32,139 nucleotides of DNA, from contig CALFYL010000193.1 of assembly GCA_937952135.1 (NCBI GenBank), positions 1 through 32,139 of the forward strand, in the 5' to 3' direction. The DNA is from an uncultured Planctomycetia bacterium. Its GTDB lineage: Bacteria > Planctomycetota > UBA1135 > GCA-002686595. Below the pieces are notes generated by a model. It made no database searches. It saw nothing but the letters and a program-made list of their open reading frames with translations, and was not told the origin of the DNA. Made by a program: the position numbers and the translations under genes. Below are positions 23,943 to 31,051 of this stretch, piece after piece; within the stretch, counting starts at the first letter, position 1; every line of letters begins with the position of its first letter.

Positions 23943-26162
23943 ATGAGTTGGTCTCTTGCCAAGTCCGTGGTCGCCGTCGGCGTCCTCACGGCTGCCGCCT
24001 ACGCCGGAACCGAGTCCGAGCGCGCTGTGCGCGGCTACGTCCTGTCGGGAGAGCTGCTGCTCTTCCCGACCGCGGACCAGAACCTGCCGGCCGGTTGGTC
24101 GGTGCTTCCCGAAGGCGTGTTGAGCGAAGCCTCGACCGTCCTCGGCATGTCGGGTCTCTCGGAGCTCACCGAGGCCGACGGAGAAATGGTGTCGCTGTTC
24201 TCCAAGCCGATGCCGACCGGGCAGCACCAACTCGTGCTCACCAACGACGCCGGCAAGACCGTGGGACTGGGCGACCTGTCGCTCGCGACCCTCGACGACA
24301 AGTGGGTGATCCTCTCCCACGGCGCGCTCGCCGGACGCCCGGTGTTCGAGATCGCCAAGGACTCGAGCGTGTTCAACCGCCGCGGTGAGGAGTTCACCCT
24401 CGCCGGCGAGCTCGTCCTGAGCGAGGCCGCGCGCGCGGAGCTCGGCATCGAAGCCAGTGCGGCGGCGCAGTCGCTCGGCGCGGTGACCTTTGTCGGCTCG
24501 GCCTTCTTCGACGCCGCCCGTCCGGCGCCGTCCTCGGCGCCGGCCGCGCTCGGCGCGATCGGCCCGGACGTCATCGTCAGCACGATCGGCTCGGGCTACG
24601 GCGAGTACGGCTCCGTCAACAGCGTGGGCGCGTACGCGGTCACGACCGTCTCGTGCAACGTCGGCGACGCCATCGCGATCTGGATCGACACCGGCGCGCA
24701 GCCGAACCGTCACCCGGTCATCGGCACGCAGCTCTACCGCTACACGACGATCAACGGAGCGACGCGCTTCGAGCAGATCGGCATGAGCTGGCTCAAGCAC
24801 GGCTTCTGCGCCGCGGATGCGCCGAGCTGCACCAGCATCAACCCCAACGGCATCAGCAACCCGACCTACCAATCGAACGGGAGCTGCGACTGGCTGGGGC
24901 TGTTCGCCACGGACACCTACTCCGACGGCCTGAACGCATCGCAGCCCGGCTGCGGTCCGCGCTCGGAGATCCAGCCCTGGACCGGCGCGTACCCCTTCCC
25001 CTACATCCTGGGTGCGGGTGCGAGCGGCAACGCGATCTACAAGCGTCTGCAGGTCAAGAACTCCGACCTCGACCCGGCGCTCAACGCGGGCGCGCAGTAC
25101 CTGACCGAAGTGGTCTACATCTGCACCGACGAAGCCGAGCCGCAGCGCTACAACAACTACTCGGTCCGTCAGACGACCGTCGGCGCGCCCACCGGAGGCC
25201 AGTACAACCTGGCGTTCACCGGCGCGACGATTCCGATGATCCCGGCCGTGCAGCGCTGGGCGCAGATCGACGCGGGCGTTTCGATCAGCCACGTCGACGT
25301 TCCGAACGACGGCCGCATCTATCTCGCGCGCAAGGTGACGAACCTCGGCGGCGGCCAGCACCACTACGAGTACGCGCTGTTCAACATGAACAGCGACCGC
25401 GCCGCGCAGGCGATCTCGATCCCGCTGCCCACCGGCGCGACGGCGACGGATGTCGGCTTCACGGACGTCGACTACCACTCGGGTGAGCCCTACGCGACGA
25501 CCGACTGGTCGCCGGCGGTGGTGCTCGGCAACAGCATCAGCTGGCAGACGCAGACGCACGCGCAGAACGTCAACGCGAATGCGCTGCGTTGGAGCACGAC
25601 CTACAACTACCGCTTCCGCTCGAACGCTTCGCCGACGACCGGCGACGTCACGGTCACGCTGTTCAAGCCGGGTACGCCGACCCAGATCACCTTCACGGGT
25701 GTCGAAGTCCCCGGTTCGAGCTGCGGCGCCTCGGGCGCGTACTGCACGAGCAGCTTGACCACGAACGGTTGCTCGCCGGCGATGAGCTCGAGCGGCAATC
25801 CGAGCGCGACGGCCGCCAACGGCTTCACGCTGACCTGCACGGGAGTCGAAGGCGCCAAGAACGGCCTCTTCTACTACGGCACGTCGCAAACGGCCGTGGC
25901 GTGGGGCGTCGGCAGCTCGAGCATCAAGTGCGTGGCGTCGCCTGTGCAGCGCCTCGGCACCCTCAGCTCGGGCGGCACCGCCGGCGCCTGCGACGGTGTG
26001 CTCTCGACCGACTGGAACGCGTGGCGCGCTGCGCACCCGAGCGCCTTGGGCAGCCCGTTCGCGGCTGGCCTGACGTTCCACGCGCAGGCCTGGTTCCGCG
26101 ACCCGCCGGCCGTGAAGCAGACCAACCTGTCGAACGGTCTGACGTTCACGCTCTGCCCGTGA
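23943..26162 (+). CDS. Secreted protein of unknown function, paralogue A, with shared C-terminal module
   Basis: 739 residues from ATG 23943, giving a signal peptide at 1-21 (SWSLAKSVVAVGVLTAAAYAG). Residues about 25-195 form an N-terminal domain (RGYVLSGELLLFPTADQNLPAGW ... EEFTLAGELVLSEAA). The core, about 200-590, starts IGPDVIVSTIGSGYGEYG and contains striking conserved motifs: NRHPVIGTQLYRY, FEQIGMSWLKHGFC, GCGPRSEIQPW, NNYSVRQTTVG, and HYEYALFNMNSDRAAQ. It is Cys-containing and aromatic-rich, as expected for an exported beta-rich domain. Residues about 598-739 form the module shared with the proteins encoded at 5739-10517 and 27154-30156 (YCTSS...NGC to AQAWFRDP...CP). A very similar paralogue lies 1 kb downstream. 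I recognise no enzymatic function. Confidence 0.88.
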   Translation: MSWSLAKSVVAVGVLTAAAYAGTESERAVRGYVLSGELLLFPTADQNLPAGWSVLPEGVLSEASTVLGMSGLSELTEADGEMVSLFSKPMPTGQHQLVLTNDAGKTVGLGDLSLATLDDKWVILSHGALAGRPVFEIAKDSSVFNRRGEEFTLAGELVLSEAARAELGIEASAAAQSLGAVTFVGSAFFDAARPAPSSAPAALGAIGPDVIVSTIGSGYGEYGSVNSVGAYAVTTVSCNVGDAIAIWIDTGAQPNRHPVIGTQLYRYTTINGATRFEQIGMSWLKHGFCAADAPSCTSINPNGISNPTYQSNGSCDWLGLFATDTYSDGLNASQPGCGPRSEIQPWTGAYPFPYILGAGASGNAIYKRLQVKNSDLDPALNAGAQYLTEVVYICTDEAEPQRYNNYSVRQTTVGAPTGGQYNLAFTGATIPMIPAVQRWAQIDAGVSISHVDVPNDGRIYLARKVTNLGGGQHHYEYALFNMNSDRAAQAISIPLPTGATATDVGFTDVDYHSGEPYATTDWSPAVVLGNSISWQTQTHAQNVNANALRWSTTYNYRFRSNASPTTGDVTVTLFKPGTPTQITFTGVEVPGSSCGASGAYCTSSLTTNGCSPAMSSSGNPSATAANGFTLTCTGVEGAKNGLFYYGTSQTAVAWGVGSSSIKCVASPVQRLGTLSSGGTAGACDGVLSTDWNAWRAAHPSALGSPFAAGLTFHAQAWFRDPPAVKQTNLSNGLTFTLCP

Positions 26163-26239
26163 TATGGACGCGCCTGTCGACGGCTGTTGACGTCGAGGGT
26201 GCTTGATTTGTGGGGCCAGTCGCTTCGCGCGGCTGGCCT

Positions 26240-26322
26240 CGCTCGTTTCCCGGGCTGCGCCCGAACGCTTCACCCCCGGGTGGGCGTGCGTGCGCAGCCC
26301 GTTGTCGTGAAGGAAACGAGCG
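26240..26322. repeat. Nested inverted repeat (83 bp)
   Basis: CGCTCGTTTCC (26240-26250) is the exact complement of GGAAACGAGCG (26312-26322), and inside it GGGCTGCGC (26252-26260) pairs with GCGCAGCCC (26292-26300). Transcribed, this would fold into a long two-segment stem with an internal loop. It lies 77 bp after the stop of the preceding gene and on the 3' side of the IS110 remnant. It could be a terminator, a transposon end structure or a small RNA. Confidence 0.6.
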
Positions 26323-26375
26323 TGGTGTTGGCGCACAGATCGCAAGGGCGGGCGCGTCTCGCAGGTCGGCCCACA

Positions 26376-26858
26376 TCACGAACCCGCGCCGCCCGCGCGC
26401 TCGTAGGGAACCAGACCGACGTGCGACCAAAACCGCGACGCGGTGCGGAAGCGGCGGACGTTTCCGATCTCCGCCACGATCGTCGCCGCAACGACGACGC
26501 CGACGCCGCGCAGAGCCTGAAGCCACGTGAGAAGCTGTGCGCAAGGCGCGGACTTGGGCGCGAACTCGCAGAACCTTCGTCTGGGTCCAGGCGGACTTGC
26601 GCGGCCACTTGCGATCGTGGCGCAATAGGAACGACGACAGCTGCTGGCGCGCGGAGCGCTGCGCCACCACCGTGTCGTCGCGAGCGCGCACGAGATGCCC
26701 GCGGCCCGCGACGCGCGTCACAGCCCGAAGCCCGTCGGCCCGGCCTCGCACGCGAGATGGATCGACTCCGGGCCGCCGAGCTTCCGCAGGCGCTTCACGA
26801 TCCGCGACAGGTCGTGGGGCCAGGCGCCGAGCTCGCCGACCGCCGTGCCGGGACCGCC
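26376..26858 (-). pseudogene. Decayed IS110-family transposase
   Basis: Three pieces of an IS110-type (DEDD, COG3547-like) transposase can be read in order on the minus strand in different frames. GTAVGELGAWPHDLSRIV ... ACEAGPTGFGL ends in TGA. Next comes LVRARDDTVVAQRSARQQL ... FLLRHDRKWPRKSAWTQ, then LQALRGVGVVVAATIVAEIG ... FWSHVGLVPYERAGG, ended by a stop at 26378-26376. Between the first two pieces the DEDD-rich segment (usually KTDRRDA) is missing, and the C-terminal Ser domain is absent. The element is therefore an inactive relic with frameshifts and internal deletions. It separates the two secreted paralogues. No bridge-RNA sequence can be assigned with certainty. Confidence 0.85.
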
Positions 26859-26873
26859 CGGCGCCAGGCGGCG

Positions 26874-26925
26874 CCGGCGCTGCTGCGATTAGCGGGGCGA
26901 TTTTGCTCTGGCTCGGTACGTCGCC
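26874..26925 (+). repeat. 52-bp repeat copy next to the IS110 relic
   Basis: From CCGGCGCTGCTGCGATTAGC to CTCGGTACGTCGC this sequence matches 30252-30303 with only a few differences (G/C at two early positions, T/A in the middle, G/A near the end). It also matches the complement of about 30194-30235. It lies just upstream of the 5' end of the transposase relic, where the left end of an IS110 element would be expected. Confidence 0.85.
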
Positions 26926-27153
26926 GGCGGTTCTTTCGCCGGTGCGGCCCTGCGGGCGGCATTCGTTGCGCTCCCAAGCATCTGCGCACTCGCGGATCCC
27001 TCGCGCGCGCGAGCCTCGGGTACTCTTGAACACGCTCCCCACCGCGGGTTTTCAGGAACCGCGAGGGGTCCGGCGTACCCGACCTCCGGAACCTTCACGG
27101 CGCCCGCAGCATTTCCCCCGAGACTCCGGCGTCCGCCGGACCTTCGAAATTCC
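26926..27153. promoter_or_regulatory. Leader region of secreted paralogue B
   Basis: 228 bp without a gene. TACTCT (27021-27026) or TTGAAC (27026-27031) could belong to a promoter, but no complete pair is convincing. A small hairpin TCCGGC-GTCC-GCCGGA (27125-27140) sits 13 nt before ATG 27154, where it could affect ribosome access. No clear Shine-Dalgarno sequence is present. Confidence 0.3.
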
Positions 27154-30100
27154 ATGAAGAGAGCCTTTGCTCAAATGGCGTTCGCCTCGTGCGCGCTGGT
27201 CGCCGTCGCGGCTGCGCAGGAGTCCGAGACGTCCGCACGCGGCTACGTCCTGTCCGGAGAGTTGATCGTGTTCCCCAGCGCCGATCAGGCCCTGCCGGCC
27301 GGTTGGTCGCTCGGCTTCGAAGGTGCGCAGCGCGAGAGCTCCACGGTCGCGTCGTTCGCCGGAATCGCGGACCTCATCCAGCGCGATGGACAGGTGCTCC
27401 AGTTCTTCTCGAAGCCGCTGGCGGTGGGCGAGCACCAACTCGTGCTGCGCGGCCCCTCCGGCCTTCAGATCGCCGCCGGCGACCTCGGCATCGCGTTCAT
27501 CGACGAACGCTGGACGCTGACCTCGAACGGACAGCTCGGCGGCCGCCCGCTGTTCGAACTCGCCGACGCCTCCGCGGTCCAAGGCCGCCGCGCCTCGGGA
27601 GAGTTCACGCTCGCCGGCGAGCTCGTGCTCGCCGAAGCGGTCGCCACCGAACTCGGCCTCGCCGCGGGCGCGCGCCCCGTCGTCGGCGCGCTCACCGTCA
27701 TCGCCTCGCCGATGTTCGACCCCGCGCAACCGCTCGCGTCGTCGGCCCCGACCGCGGCGCTCGGCGCGATCGGTCCCGACGTCATCGTCAGCACCATCGG
27801 CTCGAGCTTCTCCGAGTACGGCGCCTCCGGCGGCATCGGCGGCTACGCCGTGACCACCGTCTCGTGCAACGTCGGCGACGCCATCGCGATCTGGATCGAC
27901 AGCGGCGCGCAGCCCAACCGCCACCCGGTGATCGGCACGCAGCTCTACCGCTACAAGACCGTCAACGGAGCGACGCGCTTCGAGCAGATCGGCATGAGCT
28001 GGCTCAAGCACGGCTTCTGCGCGCTCGACGCGCCGAGCTGCACGAACATCAATCCGAACGGCATCAACAATCCGACCTACGTGGCGAACGGAAGCTGCGA
28101 CTGGCTCGGCCTGTTCGCCACCGACACCTACAGCGCGGGGCTCAACGCTTCGCAGCCCGGCTGCGGCCCGCGTTCGGAGATCCAGCCCTGGACGGGCGCG
28201 TACCCGTTCCCGTACGTCCTCGGAGCGGGCGGCGGCAGCCCCGGCGGCATCTACAAGCGTCTGCAGGTCCGCAACTCCGACCTCGATCCGGCGCAGAACG
28301 CCGGCGCGCAGTACTGGGGCGAGGTTGTCTACATCTGCACCGACGAAGCCGAGCCGCAGCGCTACAACAACTACTCGGTGCGCCAGACCACGGTCGGCGC
28401 GCTCTCGGGCGGCCAGTACAACCTCGAGTTCACGGGTTCGACGATCCCGTTGATCCCCGCGGTGCAGCGCTGGGCGCAGATCGACGCGGGCGTCGTGATC
28501 AGCTCCGTCGACGTCCCGGGTGACGGCCGGCTGTACCTCGCGCGCAAGGTCACGGACCTCGGCGGCGGCCAGTACAACTACGAGTTCGCGCTGTTCAACA
28601 TGAACAGCGACCGCGGCGCGCAGGCGATCTCGGTGCCGCTCGGCAACAGCTCGAACGCGACGAACGTCGAGTTCCACGACGTCGATTACCACTCGGGCGA
28701 GCCCTACTCGCTCACCGACTGGTCCTCGGTCGTGACGCCCGGCGCGAACGTCGTGTGGTCGACCGAAACGCACGCGCAGAACGTCAACGCCAACGCTCTG
28801 CGTTGGAGCACGACCTACAACTACCGCTTCCGCTCGAGCGGCGCGCCGCTGCCTGGCAACGTCACGGTGACGCTGTTCAAGCCCGGCACTCCGACGACGG
28901 TTACGTTCACGGGCGTCGACGTCCCCGGCGGCTCGTTCTGCCCCGACAGCGACGGAGACGGCGTCGACGATTGCCTCGACGGCTGCCCGAACGACCCGCT
29001 GAAGATCGCGCCCGGCCAATGCGGCTGCGGTGTGCTCGACACCGATTCGGACGGCGATGGCGTGGCGAACTGCGTCGACGGCTGCCCGAACGACCCGGCG
29101 AAGACCAACCCCGGCGTGTGCGGTTGCGGCGTGTCCGACGTCGACGCGGACGGCGACGGGACTCCGAACTGCAACGACGGCTGTCCGAACGATCCGGCCA
29201 AGACGAGTCCGGGCGCGTGCGGCTGCGGCGTGTCCGAGGTCGACAACGACGGCGACACGATCCCGGACTGCATCGACAACTGCCCGAACTTCTACAACCC
29301 CGGCCAAGTCGACGGCGACGGCGACGGTGTCGGCAACATCTGCGACAACTGCCCGGGCGATTCGAATCCCTCGCAGGGCGACGGCGACCTCGACGGTGTC
29401 GGCGACACCTGCGACAACTGCCCGACGGTGTCCAATCCGCCGCAAGGCGACATGGACGGCGACGAGGTCGGCGACGTGTGCGACGGCTGCCCGAACGACC
29501 CGCTGAAGAGCGCGCCGGGCGCCTGCGGGTGCGGCGTGCTCGACACCGACACCGACGCCGACGGCGTGCCGGACTGCAACGACAACTGCGACGCGATCGC
29601 GAACGCCGGGCAGGAGGACTGCGACCTCGACGGCATCGGCGACGCGTGCGAGTACGCGGCGGGGACCCAATGGGACCTCGACAACAACGGCGTGCCGGAC
29701 CAGTGCGAGACCTGCCCGGGCGTGATCGCGTACTGCACCGCGGGCACGTCGACGAACGGCTGCGTCCCGACGCTGTCGGCGGTCGGCGTCCCGAGCGTCA
29801 GCGCTCCGTCGGGCTTCGTGCTCCAGGCCTCGAACCTCGAGGGCAACCGCGCGGCGCTGTTCTTCTACAGCATCACCGGACCCAAGGCCTCGGTGTGGGC
29901 GCCGGGAAGCACGAGCTACCTGTGCGTGAAGGCGCCGACGCAGCGCATGGGCGCGGCGAACACCGGCGGCAACTCCGGTGCGTGCGACGGCGCGGTCAGC
30001 GAGGACGTCCTCGCCTTCTGGGTCGCGCGTCCGACGGCGCTCGGTCAGCCTGTCCAGGCCGGCCAGCTCTTCAACGCGCAGGTCTGGTACCGCGATCCCT

Positions 30101-30156
30101 CGGCGCCGGGCACCACCGGCCTGACGGGCGGCATCCAGTTCCGCACCTGTCCGTGA
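27154..30156 (+). CDS. Secreted protein, paralogue B, with TSP3 calcium-binding array and shared C-terminal module
   Basis: 1000 residues. A signal peptide is seen at 1-22 (KRAFAQMAFASCALVAVAAAQ). Residues 28-590 are closely similar along their whole length to paralogue A (RGYVLSGELIVFPSADQALPAGW; IGPDVIVSTIGSSFSEYG; NRHPVIGTQLYRY; QIGMSWLKHGFC; GCGPRSEIQPW). Where paralogue A goes straight to its C-terminal module, this protein has about 255 residues (596-850) of TSP3-type repeats. They are made of DSDGDGVDDCLDGCPNDP units, several joined by KxxPGxCGCGV linkers and a final part of the D-x-DNCP type. These bind calcium and form stiff stalks in known proteins. Residues about 860-1000 are the shared module (YCTAGTSTNGC to AQVWYRDP...TCP). 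The insertion suggests a longer, Ca2+-stabilised surface version of paralogue A. Function is unknown. Confidence 0.9.
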   Translation: MKRAFAQMAFASCALVAVAAAQESETSARGYVLSGELIVFPSADQALPAGWSLGFEGAQRESSTVASFAGIADLIQRDGQVLQFFSKPLAVGEHQLVLRGPSGLQIAAGDLGIAFIDERWTLTSNGQLGGRPLFELADASAVQGRRASGEFTLAGELVLAEAVATELGLAAGARPVVGALTVIASPMFDPAQPLASSAPTAALGAIGPDVIVSTIGSSFSEYGASGGIGGYAVTTVSCNVGDAIAIWIDSGAQPNRHPVIGTQLYRYKTVNGATRFEQIGMSWLKHGFCALDAPSCTNINPNGINNPTYVANGSCDWLGLFATDTYSAGLNASQPGCGPRSEIQPWTGAYPFPYVLGAGGGSPGGIYKRLQVRNSDLDPAQNAGAQYWGEVVYICTDEAEPQRYNNYSVRQTTVGALSGGQYNLEFTGSTIPLIPAVQRWAQIDAGVVISSVDVPGDGRLYLARKVTDLGGGQYNYEFALFNMNSDRGAQAISVPLGNSSNATNVEFHDVDYHSGEPYSLTDWSSVVTPGANVVWSTETHAQNVNANALRWSTTYNYRFRSSGAPLPGNVTVTLFKPGTPTTVTFTGVDVPGGSFCPDSDGDGVDDCLDGCPNDPLKIAPGQCGCGVLDTDSDGDGVANCVDGCPNDPAKTNPGVCGCGVSDVDADGDGTPNCNDGCPNDPAKTSPGACGCGVSEVDNDGDTIPDCIDNCPNFYNPGQVDGDGDGVGNICDNCPGDSNPSQGDGDLDGVGDTCDNCPTVSNPPQGDMDGDEVGDVCDGCPNDPLKSAPGACGCGVLDTDTDADGVPDCNDNCDAIANAGQEDCDLDGIGDACEYAAGTQWDLDNNGVPDQCETCPGVIAYCTAGTSTNGCVPTLSAVGVPSVSAPSGFVLQASNLEGNRAALFFYSITGPKASVWAPGSTSYLCVKAPTQRMGAANTGGNSGACDGAVSEDVLAFWVARPTALGQPVQAGQLFNAQVWYRDPSAPGTTGLTGGIQFRTCP

Positions 30157-30170
30157 TGGGCAACGGCGAC

Positions 30171-30197
30171 GCGCTAACTGCCCACAGCCGTTAGCGC
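30171..30197 (+). terminator. Hairpin just after paralogue B
   Basis: GCGCTAAC (30171-30178) pairs with GTTAGCGC (30190-30197) around an 11-nt loop, starting 15 nt after the stop codon. There is no T-run. Its right arm is also the outer end of the 118-bp palindrome that follows, so the two foldings compete. Confidence 0.45.
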
Positions 30198-30308
30198 GAC
30201 GTACCGAGCCAGAGCAAATTCGCCCCGCTAATCGCGAGGCGCCGGGTGACACCGGCCCTCCTGCGATTAGCGGGGCGAATTTGCTCTGGCTCGGTACATC
30301 GCGTTAGC
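30191..30308. repeat. 118-bp near-palindromic element between convergent genes
   Basis: The arm 30191-30235 is the complement of 30263-30308 over about 45 bp with two or so differences. The right arm reads GCGATTAGCGGGGCGAATTT then GCTCTGGCTCGGTACATCGCG. The centre has its own small stem GCCGG-GTGACA-CCGGC (30241-30256). It lies between the stop of paralogue B and the stop of the convergent sigma-factor gene, so either transcript would end in a very long hairpin. The same arm occurs once more at 26874-26925 next to the IS110 relic, so this is probably a mobile or REP/MITE-like repeat serving as a bidirectional terminator. Confidence 0.85.
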
Positions 30309-30316
30309 TCCGTCGT

Positions 30317-30922
30317 TCACGCCGCGCCGTCGGCCAGCAAGCGCGCCGCGAAGGGGGTGACGGCGAGCCGGTCGCGCAGGCGTTGCCAGCGCTTTCCCGC
30401 GGCTTCCGCGGAGATGCCGAGTCGCAGCGCGGCTTCCGCGATCGGCGCGCGCTCCAGTCCGCAGGTCAGGACGAGCACCTGGTCGGCTTCGTCCTGCTCG
30501 CGCAGCTTCTCGATGAACGAGCTGAGCGAGTCGTTGCGCGCGACGCGCTTGGTGATGCTGGTGACTTCGTCGGCCTGCTCGCCCAGCCGCGCGAACGCAC
30601 TGGTTCCGCCGGACGCTTCGCGCTGGTTGGCGACCTGGACGAAGGCGCCGCGCAGCACGTTGCGCGCGATTCCGATCAGCCACCCCACGAACGGGCCGCG
30701 CTCGGGTGAATAGGAATCGATCGACTGCAGCGCGCGCAACCAGGCCTCCTGCGTGACGTCGGCGGGATCGATGCGCTGTCGCATGGCGCCGTGCAGGTGC
30801 AGCGCCGTCCAGCTCACGAGCGTGGGCGCGAGGCGCTCGTAGAGCTCGTTCCAGCGCGCGCCGCGGCCACTGCGGTCGGTCGCGAGGAGCGCAGCCGCGG
30901 TTTCGTCGATCGAGGTGTCCAC
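30317..30922 (-). CDS. ECF-type (sigma-70 family) RNA polymerase sigma factor
   Basis: 201 residues from GTG 30922. Region 2 is recognisable: LAPTLVSWTALHLHGAMRQRIDPADVTQEAWLRALQSIDSYSPERGPFVGWLIGIARNVLR, with the DPADVTQEAWLRA helix and the F-x-GWLIGIARN stretch of regions 2.2-2.4. The C-terminal helix-turn-helix region 4 is ERAPIAEAALRLGISAEAAGKRWQRLRDRL, a variant of the usual IAE.LG.S...V..R. Region 3 is replaced by a short linker, as in ECF factors. It directs RNA polymerase to a specific promoter set, not known here. The gene is divergent from a Ser/Thr kinase gene 129 bp away, an arrangement known for ECF groups regulated through kinases rather than anti-sigma factors. The GTG start has no good Shine-Dalgarno sequence; the frame is open far upstream but not protein-like there. 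Confidence 0.9.
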   Translation of the reverse strand: MDTSIDETAAALLATDRSGRGARWNELYERLAPTLVSWTALHLHGAMRQRIDPADVTQEAWLRALQSIDSYSPERGPFVGWLIGIARNVLRGAFVQVANQREASGGTSAFARLGEQADEVTSITKRVARNDSLSSFIEKLREQDEADQVLVLTCGLERAPIAEAALRLGISAEAAGKRWQRLRDRLAVTPFAARLLADGAA

Positions 30923-30953
30923 GTGGGGGAGGGCGCGCGCACGCGCTGGGGGA

Positions 30954-30990
30954 AGTGGCGTCGGTGCTCGGAACGCCGTCAAGCTACACT
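30954..30990. promoter_or_regulatory. Candidate divergent promoters of the sigma-factor and kinase genes
   Basis: On the minus strand TTGACG (30982-30977) is followed after 17-18 bp by GCCACT or CCACTT (about 30959-30953), a plausible promoter for the sigma-factor gene. On the plus strand TACACT (30985-30990) could be a -10 box for the kinase gene 61 nt upstream of its ATG. They almost abut, so the two genes may be controlled together. A GGAAC (30970-30974) resembles an ECF -35 element, but no matching -10 is seen at the right distance. Confidence 0.3.
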
Positions 30991-31051
30991 CGGGCAGCGT
31001 CGCGCCCCATCCGCCAGCCCTTTCGCTCGGGCCGCGACCGCACGGGTTCCC

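Noticed and set aside
26146..27042. 298-codon minus-strand open frame as an intact gene
   Set aside because: Only its central part is transposase-like; the other transposase pieces are in different frames, so it is a chance frame across an IS110 relic.
28930..29700. CRISPR-like periodic repeats
   Set aside because: The periodic GACGGCGACGG-type repeats are in-frame codons of TSP3 calcium-binding units within a secreted protein, not spacer-repeat units.
27052..30252. 1066-codon minus-strand open frame opposite paralogue B
   Set aside because: It is antisense with low-complexity Arg/Ala/Val content, while the plus strand encodes a signal peptide, TSP3 repeats and a paralogous core.
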